DNA of 64,000 nucleotides, taken from positions 353,152 through 417,151 of the forward strand of contig NZ_CH724142.1 of NCBI RefSeq assembly GCF_000153325.1, in the 5' to 3' direction. This stretch comes from Photobacterium sp. SKA34. Its GTDB lineage: Bacteria > Pseudomonadota > Gammaproteobacteria > Enterobacterales > Vibrionaceae. How positions within the stretch are numbered: the stretch's first letter is position 1; each line of letters opens with the position of its first letter. The position numbers were made by a program, and so were the translations under genes. The notes beneath the pieces were generated by a model, which saw nothing but the letters and a program-made list of their open reading frames with translations, was not told the DNA's origin and did no database searches. This document shows positions 44,888-55,714 of the stretch, one piece after another.

Positions 44888-45247
44888 CTAGCTATTAAAA
44901 CGTTTTTGAAGATAGGCAATAATATCGCTAGACTCATACATCCATTCAACACCGTCTGCTTTTTCAATGCGTAAACAAGGCACTTTACGCTTACCTCCTT
45001 GTTCGATTAATTCTTGTTCCCAAAGTGATACTTTTGCATCACGTGTTTCTAACGGTAAGCTCAGACGTTTAGCTTCACGACGTACCTTTACACAAAATGG
45101 GCAAGCATCAAATTGATATAGCTTGAGTTGAGCGACTGATTTGTTGATCTCATGTTGCTGCTCGGAAGACCGTTTTATCCCGCGAGGAGAAAAAATAAAA
45201 TTTAAAACAAGAATAATACGCCCGAGAATCCAGCGAATAACCTTCAT
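44888..45247 (-). CDS. Membrane-anchored glutaredoxin
   Basis: The 119-residue protein starts with a membrane helix (about residues 5-20, WILGRIILVLNFIF) and a basic linker, then a glutaredoxin domain. The redox motif is CPFCVKVRRE (about C54/C57), followed by KVPCLRIE with the cis-proline and SSDIIAYL. The redox domain is expected to face the cytosol next to the membrane. Similar anchored glutaredoxins are found in Vibrio relatives; the target is unknown. AAGG lies before the ATG. Confidence 0.82.
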   Translation of the reverse strand: MKVIRWILGRIILVLNFIFSPRGIKRSSEQQHEINKSVAQLKLYQFDACPFCVKVRREAKRLSLPLETRDAKVSLWEQELIEQGGKRKVPCLRIEKADGVEWMYESSDIIAYLQKRFNS

Positions 45248-45552
45248 ACTGACAAACCTTACATAATTAATATAGCGTTAATTTATTTTCATACATCCCA
45301 ATGGACAGCATTAGAATACCGCGAAATTATAGTTATTTATACAACGACAACATTACTAAACGAGTATAAATCGAAAGTTATACGAATATCATCGATAAAC
45401 TTATCACTCTCTTGTAATGTAATTTTTGGAACCAAAGTCAAAAATTCGACCAGTGTCACTTATCAACTAAATTTCATAAGCAAACGATAGATATTTGTAG
45501 CAATATCTTTAAGATATTTTTATTAATGTTAAAAATATCTTAATCTATTGTT
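45248..45552. other. Intergenic region between divergent genes
   Basis: This AT-rich gap lies between the glutaredoxin and receiver-protein genes. I see no ORF, strong hairpin or recognised operator. Confidence 0.5.
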
Positions 45553-46521
45553 ATGGCTAAAAATATACTTATTTGTGATGATTCACCGCTAGTCCATAAA
45601 TCAATGACGCGTTTGTTGAAGGATAGCTATGACATAAATTTATATTATGCTGAAAATGGTAGTGATGGTCTTGATAAAATAGCTAAAAATAATATTGATG
45701 TCGTTTTTTTAGATCTTACTATGCCTATAATGCATGGTTTTGAAGTATTAAAACGGCTTCCGGCCCTCGCTTATAAGCCTACGATCGTTATTATTTCTGC
45801 TGATGTTCAAAAAGAAGCAGCAAGACGTTGTTTGATGCTTGGCGCCGATTATTTTTTGTCAAAGCCATTTGAAAAGAAAAAGCTCAAACAATTATTATTG
45901 GACTTACACATCACGGAGTTAACAAATAAAGCCGCGAATGAAAATGTTTTATCTATAGATTATATTGAGGGTTTTAGGGAGATCGCAAATATCTCACTCG
46001 GTCGTGGTGCTGCAATTATTTCAGACCATCTTGGTGAGTTTATTAAAATGCCATTGCCGTATGTCGCAACAATGCAAAGTAGCGATCTTGCTATGACAAT
46101 TGCTGATATTCGAAGTGATCATCAATCAATTGCAATTGCTCAACGGTTTGTAGGTGGTGGTATTCATGGTGAAGCTTTAGTTGATTTACGTGGTAAAGAT
46201 ATACTTTTATTTGGCGAAAAATTGGGTTTTAGCCAAACAAATAAAGATAAAAATGAAGTTGTTATTGATATTAGTAACATCATGGTTTCTTCTTTTCTCG
46301 TTGCTTTATCAGAACAAATAAGTATTCCATTCTCAGTTCGGCAACCAATCATTTTGGAAGAATATATGAATTTGAGCCATAAAGAGTATGAAGATAGTGA
46401 TTATTTTACCGTGGAATACGTATATAAAGCTGAAACACTGGATCTTGAATGTGAAGTGCTATTTATGATGGATAGCCACTCCACTAAAGTTATTCATCAG
46501 ATTATGGAAACATTAAATTGA
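45553..46521 (+). CDS. Response regulator: receiver domain with CheC-like output domain
   Basis: The 322-residue protein has a canonical receiver (D9/D10 acid pocket, phosphorylation site D54 in FLDLTMP, SAD switch Ser near 82, K104 in SKPFE). It is joined to a CheC/CheX-like domain that starts FREIANISLGRGAAIISDHL at about residue 137. CheC-like domains dephosphorylate CheY-type receivers, so this is probably a phosphatase controlled by its own phosphorylation. It overlaps the next gene, a GGDEF cyclase, by four bases (TTGA), linking it to c-di-GMP control. No histidine kinase is nearby. Confidence 0.8.
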   Translation: MAKNILICDDSPLVHKSMTRLLKDSYDINLYYAENGSDGLDKIAKNNIDVVFLDLTMPIMHGFEVLKRLPALAYKPTIVIISADVQKEAARRCLMLGADYFLSKPFEKKKLKQLLLDLHITELTNKAANENVLSIDYIEGFREIANISLGRGAAIISDHLGEFIKMPLPYVATMQSSDLAMTIADIRSDHQSIAIAQRFVGGGIHGEALVDLRGKDILLFGEKLGFSQTNKDKNEVVIDISNIMVSSFLVALSEQISIPFSVRQPIILEEYMNLSHKEYEDSDYFTVEYVYKAETLDLECEVLFMMDSHSTKVIHQIMETLN

Positions 46522-47537
46522 GTGATATTTCATTAGCTGATTTTCATTTAACCATGCAAGTCCTTGACCATTTGGATGCAGGGATTGTGATATTGGATAA
46601 AGATTATAATGTATATGCATGGAATACATTTATGCAGGCATATAGCGGTATATCAACTGATCAAATAATGGGTAAGCCTTTATTTGATGTCGTAGATAAT
46701 TTACCTGAGAATTGGCTAAAAAATAAGATATCTTCAACATTTAAATTACGAATGCGATCTTTTTCCGTATGGGAAGATAGGCCTTGGGTATTTAAATTTA
46801 GTAATTTCAGTCCAATTTCTGGAGGCGCTGATTTCATGTATCAAAACATGACATTAACGCCTTTGAAGTCTTTGACTGGTGAATATACTCATATTTGTTT
46901 AACGATTACAGATGTAACGGACATAGCAAAAAATAAAAATCACCTCAGGGAGTCAAACGAGCAATTAACGCATCTAAGTATAACTGATCGATTAACCCAG
47001 TTGTATAATCGTGGGCACTGGGAGAATTGTTTAGTTGAAGAATTTGAACACTATCAGCAAATGCATCAACCGATGACTTTAGTTATGTTTGATATCGATC
47101 ATTTTAAAAAGGTTAATGATACTTATGGTCATGTTGCTGGTGATACAGTAATTAAAACTATGGCCGATATTGTTCGAAAAGCCAAACGTCAAAGTGATAT
47201 AGCTGGGCGTTATGGGGGGGAAGAGTTTGGTGTGATCCTACCGGGAACAACGGCTGATATGACCAGCTACTTTACTGAAAGATTACGTAAAAAAGTTGAA
47301 AAGGAGAATGTTGTTGTCGATGGTAAGACAATTAATGTCACTATAAGTTTAGGTGTTTGCCAGTTACATCCCGGTATTACCAGCTATGAATCATGGATAG
47401 AACAAACAGATTCTGCTCTGTATGAATCTAAGAATAAAGGACGAAATCAAACGACAATAATGCAAGCTGATGGTAGATTTATCTCACTAGCGACAAATGT
47501 AAAAAATATCAATGAATTCAATAGAAACATTGGTTAA
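46518..47537 (+). CDS. Diguanylate cyclase with PAS domain
   Basis: The 339-residue protein has an N-terminal PAS sensor (about residues 10-130, HLDAGIVILDKDYNVYAWN) and a C-terminal GGDEF domain. The active-site motif is GGEEF at 233-237, and an inhibitory-site RQSD lies exactly five residues before it, so feedback by c-di-GMP is expected. It should make c-di-GMP in the cytosol. The start is probably the TTG at 46518, whose TTGA overlap with the preceding stop indicates translational coupling. An ATG at 46554 is an alternative that would trim 12 residues. Confidence 0.85.
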   Translation: MSDISLADFHLTMQVLDHLDAGIVILDKDYNVYAWNTFMQAYSGISTDQIMGKPLFDVVDNLPENWLKNKISSTFKLRMRSFSVWEDRPWVFKFSNFSPISGGADFMYQNMTLTPLKSLTGEYTHICLTITDVTDIAKNKNHLRESNEQLTHLSITDRLTQLYNRGHWENCLVEEFEHYQQMHQPMTLVMFDIDHFKKVNDTYGHVAGDTVIKTMADIVRKAKRQSDIAGRYGGEEFGVILPGTTADMTSYFTERLRKKVEKENVVVDGKTINVTISLGVCQLHPGITSYESWIEQTDSALYESKNKGRNQTTIMQADGRFISLATNVKNINEFNRNIG

Positions 47538-47581
47538 TGAAAAAATAAATAGTACAGTATATAAAATTTTGCTGATTATAT

Positions 47582-47947
47582 ATGGATAGTATTGTGGAAA
47601 ATCTGGTTGTAAATACAGAAGGATATGAAGCTTTAGTTGAATATTTAGCGTCAAGTTTAACCTTGTTTGAAGGTTTATCTGTATCTGCAAATAGCATCAC
47701 TATCGAAGATGTTGTTACTGATTTAATTGCAACGCAATTGATGACAGTCTTTTCGCAAAATCCTGATATTGAGCAAGACGTTCGTTTTCAGTTAATGCAA
47801 GAAGCCGATGCTGTTCTTGCTGACCTCAATCAAGTTCTTGAAGGAATTTGGTTATGTGAAGCTTCTGATATGCAAATTAGTTTCCTAGAAGATTTTATTA
47901 GTTTAGTGAAAAACTTATTTGACTCAGCAATTTCAAAAATATATTAA
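47582..47947 (+). CDS. DUF3802-like small protein
   Basis: The 121-residue acidic, all-helical protein (VNTEGYEALVEYLASSLTLF; QEADAVLADLNQVLEGIW; EDFISLVKNLFDSAIS) matches from memory the DUF3802 family of Vibrionaceae, of unknown function. The helical, acidic nature is compatible with a small adaptor or phosphotransfer-like protein, but no Hpt histidine motif is seen. It lies 44 bases after the cyclase gene, in the same direction, and before a chemoreceptor gene. No clear ribosome site precedes the ATG. Confidence 0.6.
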   Translation: MDSIVENLVVNTEGYEALVEYLASSLTLFEGLSVSANSITIEDVVTDLIATQLMTVFSQNPDIEQDVRFQLMQEADAVLADLNQVLEGIWLCEASDMQISFLEDFISLVKNLFDSAISKIY

Positions 47948-48269
47948 TAAATTTTAATGTAGTTAATCTATTTAGTGAATGCATAAAAGGAATGAAGTAT
48001 TTAATATCCCATTTTATTTTAACTTTATTCTATATCTATTCAAATGAATGCCTAAATAAATCCCCATATGGAATATTAGTTAAGTGTAATTTAATTTATG
48101 TCGATTATCCTTGCAAATAATAATGTTAACAAATAAAGCAATTGAAATATTTCTTTAACAAAAAATTATTACCTTAATGCTCCATAGAGAGTATTCATAA
48201 AATTAATAATTGGTAGTTAGCATTTTGCTTATTGCTTTTCTCTCTTAACAATGTTCTGAGGATAGGTTC
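47948..48269. other. Intergenic region upstream of the chemoreceptor
   Basis: This AT-rich gap has no ORF or strong hairpin. The chemoreceptor ribosome site GAGGATA lies at its right end. A promoter is expected but not resolved. Confidence 0.5.
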
Positions 48270-50351
48270 ATGAAGCAAGTACATCGCGCAAAAAAATTAT
48301 CAGTTGTTTTAAGGATTCAGTTTGTTTTAGCAATACTAGTAACAATCAGTGTTGTGCTTTCTTTTTCAGGTAATAATGGCTTAAATAACATGACCCGAGA
48401 GTTTGATGTATTAAGCAACCAAGCGGTTCCTGTATCATTAAAAAATGCCACCATTGTGACAAGTGCATTAGAAGTAGAACAAAGTTTAAGTGATATGTTA
48501 ATGAGTGATAATGAACAGTCACTGAATCAAACATTTGCTATTTATAAGAATATGCATAGCCAAGGTGAAAATGCAGGTAAAGAGTTAGAAGTATTAGCAA
48601 CAAATTATAATATAAAGTGGTTAAAACAATATGCAGAAAAATACTTGTCTGAAGTTGAGTCTATTAACCAGCTAGCATTTGATATTTATTCTATTCAAAA
48701 AGAAATTATTTTAAATAAAGAAAAGCTATCAACTGAGCGTTCAACGATGAACTATGCGGTTTCATCTGTACGTTCAGAAATGAGCCGTGTCGGTATAACG
48801 TTATATTCTGATAACGAGTATGCGATGAGTAATGTCACTAACTTTTTAAATCATGCTGTTGAGTTAAGCGGTAACTTGATGTTGTTAGTAACAGAACCTG
48901 ATTTAGTTAAAGCAAGATTAATAGTAAAAGATCTTAAACGTACGAACTTATCAGGGATGAAATATGCTTGGGGTGAACTGGTGCGTGAAAACGATGCGAT
49001 AAATGATTTTTCAAGCCTCACAGTGCCTTTTGAAATGGTAAAAAAGTTGTTTGCCGAACAAGGGTATATTGAACGTTATTTAAATGTATTGAAACTCGAT
49101 GAAGAACAAAGCATTAAATATACCGAAGTTAAACACCAAACAAGTTTGATTATGGATTTACTCCAAGTGATCACCCAGCAATCACATGGCTTAATTAAAA
49201 ACGGTGAAAATGGTTTTACACATGCAAGCAATGAAGCGCGACAAATGTTCCTTATTTTTAGCATCATTGGTTTAATTATTTCAGTACTTGCAGGATCGTG
49301 GATAAGCCGGGTAGTGAAAAAGTCGATTGAACATATTACTGATGTTGTGAATAAAATTAGTGAAGGAAACTTAACGGTTAAGGCAAATACAAGTGCTGCA
49401 AATGAATTTGCTCAGTTAGCAGAAGTGCTCAATGATTTGTGCGATCACGATAGAGAATCACTACAACAGTTAATTACTAACAGTAATGAGTTAACCAGTG
49501 CGGCTGAATTAAGTATGCGTGCTTCCACAACTTCCCGTGTTGCACTACAAAATCAAAGTGAAGAATTGGCTGTTGTAACAACATCGATGACACAACTTGA
49601 AGGATCTATTCGAGAGATATCGCAAAGTAGCTCTGAGTCAGAAAAACAAGCGCAAAAAGCTCAGCAACTGGCATTAAATGGTGTCGGGATCATTGAGTGC
49701 AGTACCCAAGGCTTATTAGCGCTAGAAGAGCAATTCGCAATTAATGAAAAGCGAATGCAAGAGTTAGATAATTACGTAAAAGAAATTACAGAAGTGGTTG
49801 AGCTTATTAGTTCTATCGCGAATAACACTAACTTACTGGCTTTAAATGCAGCCATCGAAGCAGCAAGAGCTGGAGAACAAGGACGTGGCTTTGCTGTTGT
49901 TGCAGATGAAGTTCGTCAATTGGCAAGTGAAACGAATCAACAAACAGAGTCTATCCGTAATACGATAGCCTCGCTTCATAAAGCGGCAGATGACGTCAAT
50001 GAAGCGATGTTGGTGAGTCGTAAAGAAATGATGTCGTCTATTGAACGTAGCAGTGATGTGCAACAAGCTATAAATTTGATCAAAAATACTATTTCAGATA
50101 TCAATCAACAAATGGTGACGATTGCAGTCGCGACACAACAACAAGAACGAGCGTCACAACATGTTGCCCAAAATTTGGAGCAGGTTGCAAGTCGTGCCCA
50201 ACAAAATAATCACCAGCTTGATACGCTTGTCGATGAAGCTGAACGTGTCGCTGTTATCGCGCAACAACAACAAGGTATGTTGAGCCGTTATCATTTAGAG
50301 GATGAAAATTATTCCGTCGAATCATTTCAAACGCCAGTATCGACTACTTAA
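48270..50351 (+). CDS. Methyl-accepting chemotaxis protein
   Basis: The 693-residue receptor has helix 1 at about residues 11-35, a large all-helical periplasmic sensor (about 36-325), helix 2 ([18 protein letters not shown]), a HAMP domain and a long cytoplasmic coiled coil. Its signalling tip is [20 protein letters not shown], then [15 protein letters not shown]. The sensor carries the helical-bimodular look of large four-helix bundles; its ligand is unknown. It has no C-terminal CheR-binding pentapeptide (ends QTPVSTT). It is downstream of the receiver-cyclase pair and may share their input. Confidence 0.92.
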   Translation: MKQVHRAKKLSVVLRIQFVLAILVTISVVLSFSGNNGLNNMTREFDVLSNQAVPVSLKNATIVTSALEVEQSLSDMLMSDNEQSLNQTFAIYKNMHSQGENAGKELEVLATNYNIKWLKQYAEKYLSEVESINQLAFDIYSIQKEIILNKEKLSTERSTMNYAVSSVRSEMSRVGITLYSDNEYAMSNVTNFLNHAVELSGNLMLLVTEPDLVKARLIVKDLKRTNLSGMKYAWGELVRENDAINDFSSLTVPFEMVKKLFAEQGYIERYLNVLKLDEEQSIKYTEVKHQTSLIMDLLQVITQQSHGLIKNGENGFTHASNEARQMFLIFSIIGLIISVLAGSWISRVVKKSIEHITDVVNKISEGNLTVKANTSAANEFAQLAEVLNDLCDHDRESLQQLITNSNELTSAAELSMRASTTSRVALQNQSEELAVVTTSMTQLEGSIREISQSSSESEKQAQKAQQLALNGVGIIECSTQGLLALEEQFAINEKRMQELDNYVKEITEVVELISSIANNTNLLALNAAIEAARAGEQGRGFAVVADEVRQLASETNQQTESIRNTIASLHKAADDVNEAMLVSRKEMMSSIERSSDVQQAINLIKNTISDINQQMVTIAVATQQQERASQHVAQNLEQVASRAQQNNHQLDTLVDEAERVAVIAQQQQGMLSRYHLEDENYSVESFQTPVSTT

Positions 50352-50444
50352 TAATCAGAGACGAATTGGATAGAGTTAATTTTTGTATGTTGCGCATGGT
50401 ATTCGGTAGAATGCGGCAGTTCATTTTGTCTCAGGTTATCCTTC

Positions 50445-51170
50445 ATGCGCATACATGCTGTACATACTTTATATGACGAACGTTTAGCGCGTTCGACTCG
50501 TCCATTTTTAGCTCGCGGTTGTAAAGTTGAGCGTTGTCGTCAATGTATGCTGCGAACTCATCTCTGTATTTGTGAGTATCGACCATTAGCAACATCGAAT
50601 GCTGCGTTTCTACTTGTAATGTTCGATGACGAGATCTTAAAACCAAGCAATACAGGCCGTTTGATTGCTGATGTTTTTGAAGATACCTTCGCTTATATTT
50701 GGTCTCGTACTGAGCCGAATACAGAGATGTTAGCACTGCTTAATGATCCACAATGGCAACCTTATGTGGTTTTTCCTGCTGAATATGCAGAGCCTGAACG
50801 TGTTGCCGAAAACGTTGAGCTGCCAGACGGCAAACGTCCATTATTTATCATGCTGGATGGAAGTTGGGCTGAAGCAAAAAAAATGTTTCGTAAAAGTCCC
50901 TACTTAAATAATTTCCCTGTCTTATCGATAAACCCTGATAAACCATCACGTTATAAAATGCGTGAGGCGTCTAAGGATAACCAATTAGGTACAGCAGAAG
51001 TTGCTGCTAAAATTGTTGATTTATTTGGTGAGCATGAAAACGCTGAAATTTTAGACCTATGGTTTGATGTATTTCGTGAAAATTACATCACAGGTAAAAT
51101 GAATCGACTATTGCCTGATGACTCTGCCTTAAAAAAACTTAAAAGTTTTATGTTTGATTACGGAAATTAA
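50445..51170 (+). CDS. tapT: tRNA-uridine aminocarboxypropyltransferase (DTW domain)
   Basis: TapT (YfiP) adds the acp3 group to U47 of tRNAs using S-adenosylmethionine. The 241-residue protein matches the E. coli enzyme: RPFLARGCKVERCRQCMLRT, zinc-type Cys set C-x2-C...C-x-C, FDDEILKPSNTGRLIADVF, FIMLDGSWAEAKKMFRKSPY and REASKDNQLGTAEVAA. The DTW motif appears as DLW near the C-terminus. The start codon has only a weak ribosome site, but the N-terminus aligns well. Confidence 0.9.
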   Translation: MRIHAVHTLYDERLARSTRPFLARGCKVERCRQCMLRTHLCICEYRPLATSNAAFLLVMFDDEILKPSNTGRLIADVFEDTFAYIWSRTEPNTEMLALLNDPQWQPYVVFPAEYAEPERVAENVELPDGKRPLFIMLDGSWAEAKKMFRKSPYLNNFPVLSINPDKPSRYKMREASKDNQLGTAEVAAKIVDLFGEHENAEILDLWFDVFRENYITGKMNRLLPDDSALKKLKSFMFDYGN

Positions 51171-51402
51171 AGATAAACGTTACATTGTCACCTATTGTTA
51201 ATGAGAGGCGTTGTCATTTAACCAATGATGATTATGTAATTTAGCTAAATTTTTTCTTTAAACGAGATCTTTACACCTGATCATGAGGCTAAATTTGCTA
51301 TTAGTCACAGATAGAGCGGTGCTTAGTGTGGATAATTTTCAAAGTAGTGAAAGTTTTGTACACTGGTCGGGTGTTGTTGAGCATTATTTGTGAGGTTATA
51401 GG

Positions 51403-52311
51403 ATGTACTACGGCTTTGATATCGGCGGTACCAAAATTGAATTTGGGGCATTTAATGAAAAGCTTGAGCGTGTAGCAACAGAGCGTGTGGCAACACCAGG
51501 TGATGATTACAATAAGTTAATCGATATAGTTGTTACTTTGGTTCAAAAAGCCGATGAAAAATTTGGTTGTGAAGGCTTGGTAGGCATCGGTATTCCTGGT
51601 ATTGAAGATGCACGAAATGGGATTGTATTAACGTCTAATATCCCTGCATCAAAAGGGCGTACGTTACGTGCAGACTTAGAAGCGAAACTGGGTCGTAAAG
51701 TGGCACTTGATAACGATGCGAATTGTTTTGCATTATCTGAAGCGTGGGATGATGAACATAAAGATTCGCCATCAGTTCTAGGTTTAATCCTTGGTACTGG
51801 CGTTGGCGGCGGTATGGTATTTGATGGCAAGGTGTTTTCTGGCCTAAATCATGTAGGTGGTGAACTAGGTCATGCTCGATTACCGTTAGATGCATGGTTG
51901 TTTTTAGGTGAAAATGCACCGTTACTGGGTTGTGGATGTGGTCAAAAAGGCTGTATTGATAATTATCTTTCGGGTCGTGGTTTTGAATTGTTATACCAGC
52001 ACTATTACGGTGAAAAGTTAAAAGCAATTGAAATTATTGGTCATTATCGTGAAGGTGAAGAAAAAGCAGTTGAGCATGTAGAACGTTTCTTAGAGTTGCT
52101 TGCTATCTGTTTAGCTAATATCTTTACTGGTTTAGATCCGCACGTGGTTGTACTTGGTGGTGGTTTATCTAATTTTGATGTTATTTACGATGAGTTGCCA
52201 AAGCGTTTACCTAAATATTTATTGTCTGTGGCTGTTGCGCCAAAAGTAGTGAAAGCAAAATATGGTGATGCGGGTGGCGTGCGTGGTGCGGCATTCTTAA
52301 ATATTAAATAA
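51403..52311 (+). CDS. nagK: N-acetylglucosamine kinase (ROK family)
   Basis: NagK phosphorylates N-acetylglucosamine from cell-wall or chitin recycling. The 302-residue enzyme has the phosphate loop DIGGTK (6-11), the catalytic region [21 protein letters not shown] and the ROK zinc motif [11 protein letters not shown]. The C-terminal [14 protein letters not shown] is also typical. The ATG at 51403 sits after a GAGG-like site. A terminator follows. With the chitinase-like lipoprotein at 4.6 kb this fits an organism that uses chitin, although the genes are far apart. Confidence 0.93.
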   Translation: MYYGFDIGGTKIEFGAFNEKLERVATERVATPGDDYNKLIDIVVTLVQKADEKFGCEGLVGIGIPGIEDARNGIVLTSNIPASKGRTLRADLEAKLGRKVALDNDANCFALSEAWDDEHKDSPSVLGLILGTGVGGGMVFDGKVFSGLNHVGGELGHARLPLDAWLFLGENAPLLGCGCGQKGCIDNYLSGRGFELLYQHYYGEKLKAIEIIGHYREGEEKAVEHVERFLELLAICLANIFTGLDPHVVVLGGGLSNFDVIYDELPKRLPKYLLSVAVAPKVVKAKYGDAGGVRGAAFLNIK

Positions 52312-52326
52312 TATTTTTAGATTCAA

Positions 52327-52356
52327 TCAAAAAGGGCTCTTATAGAGCTCTTTTTT
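52327..52356 (+). terminator. Rho-independent terminator after nagK
   Basis: AAGGGCTC / GAGCTCTTTTTT stem-loop with a T run lies about 20 bases beyond the nagK stop. Confidence 0.75.
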
Positions 52357-52442
52357 GTTAAACGAGCCTCATAATTTTACCTCTGTTTAAAATTCTTATT
52401 TTTAAATTGCTAGTATGGATATACTTCAATAAGGAAATGAAT

Positions 52443-52772
52443 ATGGACATTTCAGAGCTTGAGCAGGAATTAAAAAAAATCTCGCAGCCTTATGAGATAA
52501 AATCTTATGGTTTAGACATTAAGTTTGGTTTTCTCTTAGGCAGTTTTTCAGTGTATTACGATAAGAAACGCGACGGTTTACGATTTGGTTCGCCACTGAG
52601 GTGGATATTAGATTTAATTTCATTCAGTGTATTAGGCTATCTTATGGTGAGCTTCGACTCTTCTCCACTACAAGCATCTTTCCTGTATATCATTGTGATT
52701 ATAAATTTTGTTTTTTCTATTATAAGAGAACTGAGAATTTATAGACTAAAAAAACGGCTCTATATCCAATAA
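52443..52772 (+). CDS. Small membrane protein, unknown function
   Basis: This 109-residue protein has a soluble N-terminal half (MDISELEQELKKISQPYEIK) followed by two membrane helices (about residues 54-71 and 76-95) and a basic tail (RLKKRLYIQ). AAGGA lies eight bases before the ATG at 52443, which decides the start over two upstream candidates. No family is recognised. It stands between nagK and rhlE without a visible partner. Confidence 0.6.
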   Translation: MDISELEQELKKISQPYEIKSYGLDIKFGFLLGSFSVYYDKKRDGLRFGSPLRWILDLISFSVLGYLMVSFDSSPLQASFLYIIVIINFVFSIIRELRIYRLKKRLYIQ

Positions 52773-52914
52773 CATCCTTTCTTTAAATGTGCATTGTTGA
52801 CGATTTTTATAGATTGTTTCAATTGATAAAAGATCGCTTATTTCCTTTTATGGTAGACTCACGGCTCTTATTTGTATCGAAAGTTATAAGTGTTTTTACT
52901 GTTAGGAAATCATT

Positions 52915-54198
52915 ATGTCGTTTCAATCCCTAAACCTTCATCCCAATTTGTTAAAAGCATTGACTGATTTAGGTTATTCAACACCTACAGATGTGCAGCA
53001 ACAGGCAATTCCATTGGCATTGAAAGGTGACGATGTAATGGCTGGTGCGCAAACTGGCACAGGTAAAACAGCAGCATTTACACTTCCACTATTACAACGC
53101 TTAATGACTTTACCATCGCAAGCAGAGCAGGTGTCTACAGCGGTCGAAAATAATCAGAAATCACGTAATAAAATTCGTGCTTTAATTTTGACTCCAACAC
53201 GAGAATTAGCTCAACAAGTATTTGATAGTATTACAACGTATGCCAAATATACTGAGATAAAAGTGGCGGTTGCTTATGGCGGTACGAGTATGAATGTACA
53301 AGTTAAAGCCTTAAATGCAGGCGCTGAAATTCTAGTAGCAACACCTGGACGTTTACTTGATCACGTCTTTAATGGTTCTGTTTCTTTATCTGAAGTTGAA
53401 ACGTTTGTATTAGATGAAGCTGATCGTATGTTAGACATGGGTTTCATTGTTGATATTCAACGTATTATGAAGCGAATGCCGGCTGAGCGTCAGACATTAT
53501 TTTTCTCTGCGACATTTTCAAAGCAAGTTAAAAAACTAGCATTTGATATTCTTACCAACCCTAAAATGGTAGAAGTAACGCCAGCAAATACTGCCGCTGA
53601 AACCGTTGAACAAATAGTTTATCCCGTTGATAAACATCGTAAAGCTGAATTACTTGCATATTTAATTGGTTCTCGTAATTGGCGACAGGTACTGGTATTC
53701 ACCAAAACCAAACAGGGTTCCGATCAATTAGCTAAAGATCTCGGTCTAGATGGTATTAAAGCATCATCGATCAATGGTGACAAAAGCCAAGGTGCGCGCC
53801 AACGTGCATTAGATGATTTCAAATCAGGTAAGACTCGCGTATTAGTCGCGACTGATGTTGCTGCCAGAGGTCTGGATATTGAGCAACTCGAATATGTGGT
53901 TAACTTTGATATGCCCTTCAAAGCGGAAGATTATGTTCACCGTATTGGTCGTACAGGTCGAGCCGGAATGACAGGGCATGCGATTACTTTGATGAGTCTT
54001 GATGAAGAGTGGGCATTAAAAGCAATTGAAGAGTTATTAGATAGCCGTTTACCACAGCAATGGTTAGAAGGTTATGAGCCTAATCCGGCATTAATAGAAA
54101 CACAATCTGTTCATCGTGGTGCGGCAGCTGAAAAGCGACGAGCGAAATCGAAAAGTAAAATCCACCAGAATAGAGGTAAGCATAGAAATCGTCGATAA
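52915..54198 (+). CDS. rhlE: DEAD-box RNA helicase RhlE
   Basis: The 427-residue helicase has the full DEAD-box set: Q motif near FQSLNLHPNLLKALTDLGYS, motif I AQTGTGKT (45-52), PTRELAQQ, TPGRLLDH, DEAD in VLDEADRMLDMGF, SAT, then ATDVAARGLDIE and HRIGRTGRAG. The C-terminus is short and very basic (KRRAKSKSKIHQNRGKHRNRR), typical of RhlE and useful for RNA binding. RhlE acts in ribosome assembly and RNA turnover, often in the cold. TTAGGAAA lies before the ATG. Confidence 0.92.
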   Translation: MSFQSLNLHPNLLKALTDLGYSTPTDVQQQAIPLALKGDDVMAGAQTGTGKTAAFTLPLLQRLMTLPSQAEQVSTAVENNQKSRNKIRALILTPTRELAQQVFDSITTYAKYTEIKVAVAYGGTSMNVQVKALNAGAEILVATPGRLLDHVFNGSVSLSEVETFVLDEADRMLDMGFIVDIQRIMKRMPAERQTLFFSATFSKQVKKLAFDILTNPKMVEVTPANTAAETVEQIVYPVDKHRKAELLAYLIGSRNWRQVLVFTKTKQGSDQLAKDLGLDGIKASSINGDKSQGARQRALDDFKSGKTRVLVATDVAARGLDIEQLEYVVNFDMPFKAEDYVHRIGRTGRAGMTGHAITLMSLDEEWALKAIEELLDSRLPQQWLEGYEPNPALIETQSVHRGAAAEKRRAKSKSKIHQNRGKHRNRR

Positions 54199-54383
54199 CA
54201 TACGGCTAAGCGATAATGATAAATTAAAGGTAACTTATTGTTTTATTAGTGTTAACATTGGGCGTTAAAGGTATAATTGTGCTTATAAATTGACGGTTAT
54301 CTTATTGTTATTATCGTTAAGCTTTGTTAATTTAAATATTAACTTATACGCATATTTTTTCTTTAATTGTCTCTGAGGTTTTC

Positions 54384-55699
54384 ATGGCAGGTTTAACAAA
54401 ACCAGTCCGTTACACTTTATTCTTTCTTATTATTTTCACCTGTATTGTTTATGTGTGGTTTATATTTGGCGGTGCAAATAAAGAGTACGTTGTGACACCT
54501 GTAAATAGTACATACAATCTTATTGATGATACAGGGCAGAATGGTGCAACAGAGTCGTCTTTGACGATAGATAGAAGCGGTGCATTACTTGAGTGTAATA
54601 TAGTTAATAAAGCGCAATGGCTTTTTGTGAGATTGCCATATCACTGACAGATTCAGTTGATAAAGGCATTAATCTTAGTGATTATAATAGTGTTGGAATT
54701 GATATTGATTATGACAGCCCTTTAGATGGAGAAAGAGTTCGTATTTATTTACGTAATTTTGATCCAGCTTACGCAAAGTTATCAGACCCTATTTCTTTAA
54801 AGTTTAATGCAATTGAGTATGCGCCCGGAGAGGATAAAGGACTCATAAAGTTTCCTCTTCGTTCTTTTCAAGTTTTATCATGGTGGATAGCGGATTACGA
54901 AGTACCTGTTGATAAATCAAGTAGACAGTTTGATAACATTTCAATCATTGAAGTTGCGACAGGCAGTTATGTAAAAGAAGCAAATTATTCCATTAAATTA
55001 AATAAGCTGATTTTTTATGGTGAAAGAATTAGTGAACAAGCGTTAGTAAAAATATTGCTATCACTATGGGTGATAACAGCAATATCTTTTATTATTATTG
55101 ATCGTATTTATCTAAGAAAACAGATTAAAGAAACGGAAGAACGTACACAGCGTTTACGTGACGCTAACCGTGTTTTATACGAGAAAAGCTTGGTGTTTGA
55201 AGAGCTCGCATTTACTGATCCATTAACACGTACCCGTAATCGACATGAGATCAATGATTGGTTAGCAGAGTTTACAACACACTCTATTGATAACAAAATT
55301 TCCTTCTCAATGATGTTTATCGATATTGACAACTTTAAACAAGTGAATGATAAGTATGGTCACCGATTGGGTGATGAAGTATTAAGACGATTTGCAAGTT
55401 TGATCAATAAGCGCGTTCGAAAATCTGATGTTTTTGCTCGTTGGGGAGGAGAAGAGTTTGTAATTTTTTGCCCAGCAACCCCTTTAGGTGCAACCGCTAA
55501 ATTAGCTGAATCTATACGTGAATGTATTGAGAATGCAGTATGGGATAACGGGATGAAAGTGACTTGTAGTTTAGGTGTCGCAGAACTTGAAAATGAAGAT
55601 TATTGCCACTTTATTGAGCGTGCTGATGAAGCATTAATGAAGGCTAAGGAGCGAGGTAGAAATCGCGTTGAGATAGCTTGGAACGAACGACAATTATAA
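54384..55699 (+). pseudogene. Membrane GGDEF diguanylate cyclase gene with a frameshift
   Basis: The first frame (54384-54647) encodes a membrane helix and the start of a periplasmic beta-rich sensor. The second (from about 54617 to 55699) encodes the rest of that sensor (VGIDIDYDSPLDGERVRIYL), a second helix (LWVITAISFIIIDRIYL) and a GGDEF domain with RKSD and then GGEEF. Restoring one base near the T run at 54622-54626 gives a continuous reading QWLFCEIAISLTDS. As written, the sensor loses its first membrane anchor. A minus-one slip on TTT would also rescue the frame. Confidence 0.8.
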
Positions 55700-55714
55700 G
55701 TTAATTAGATGATG

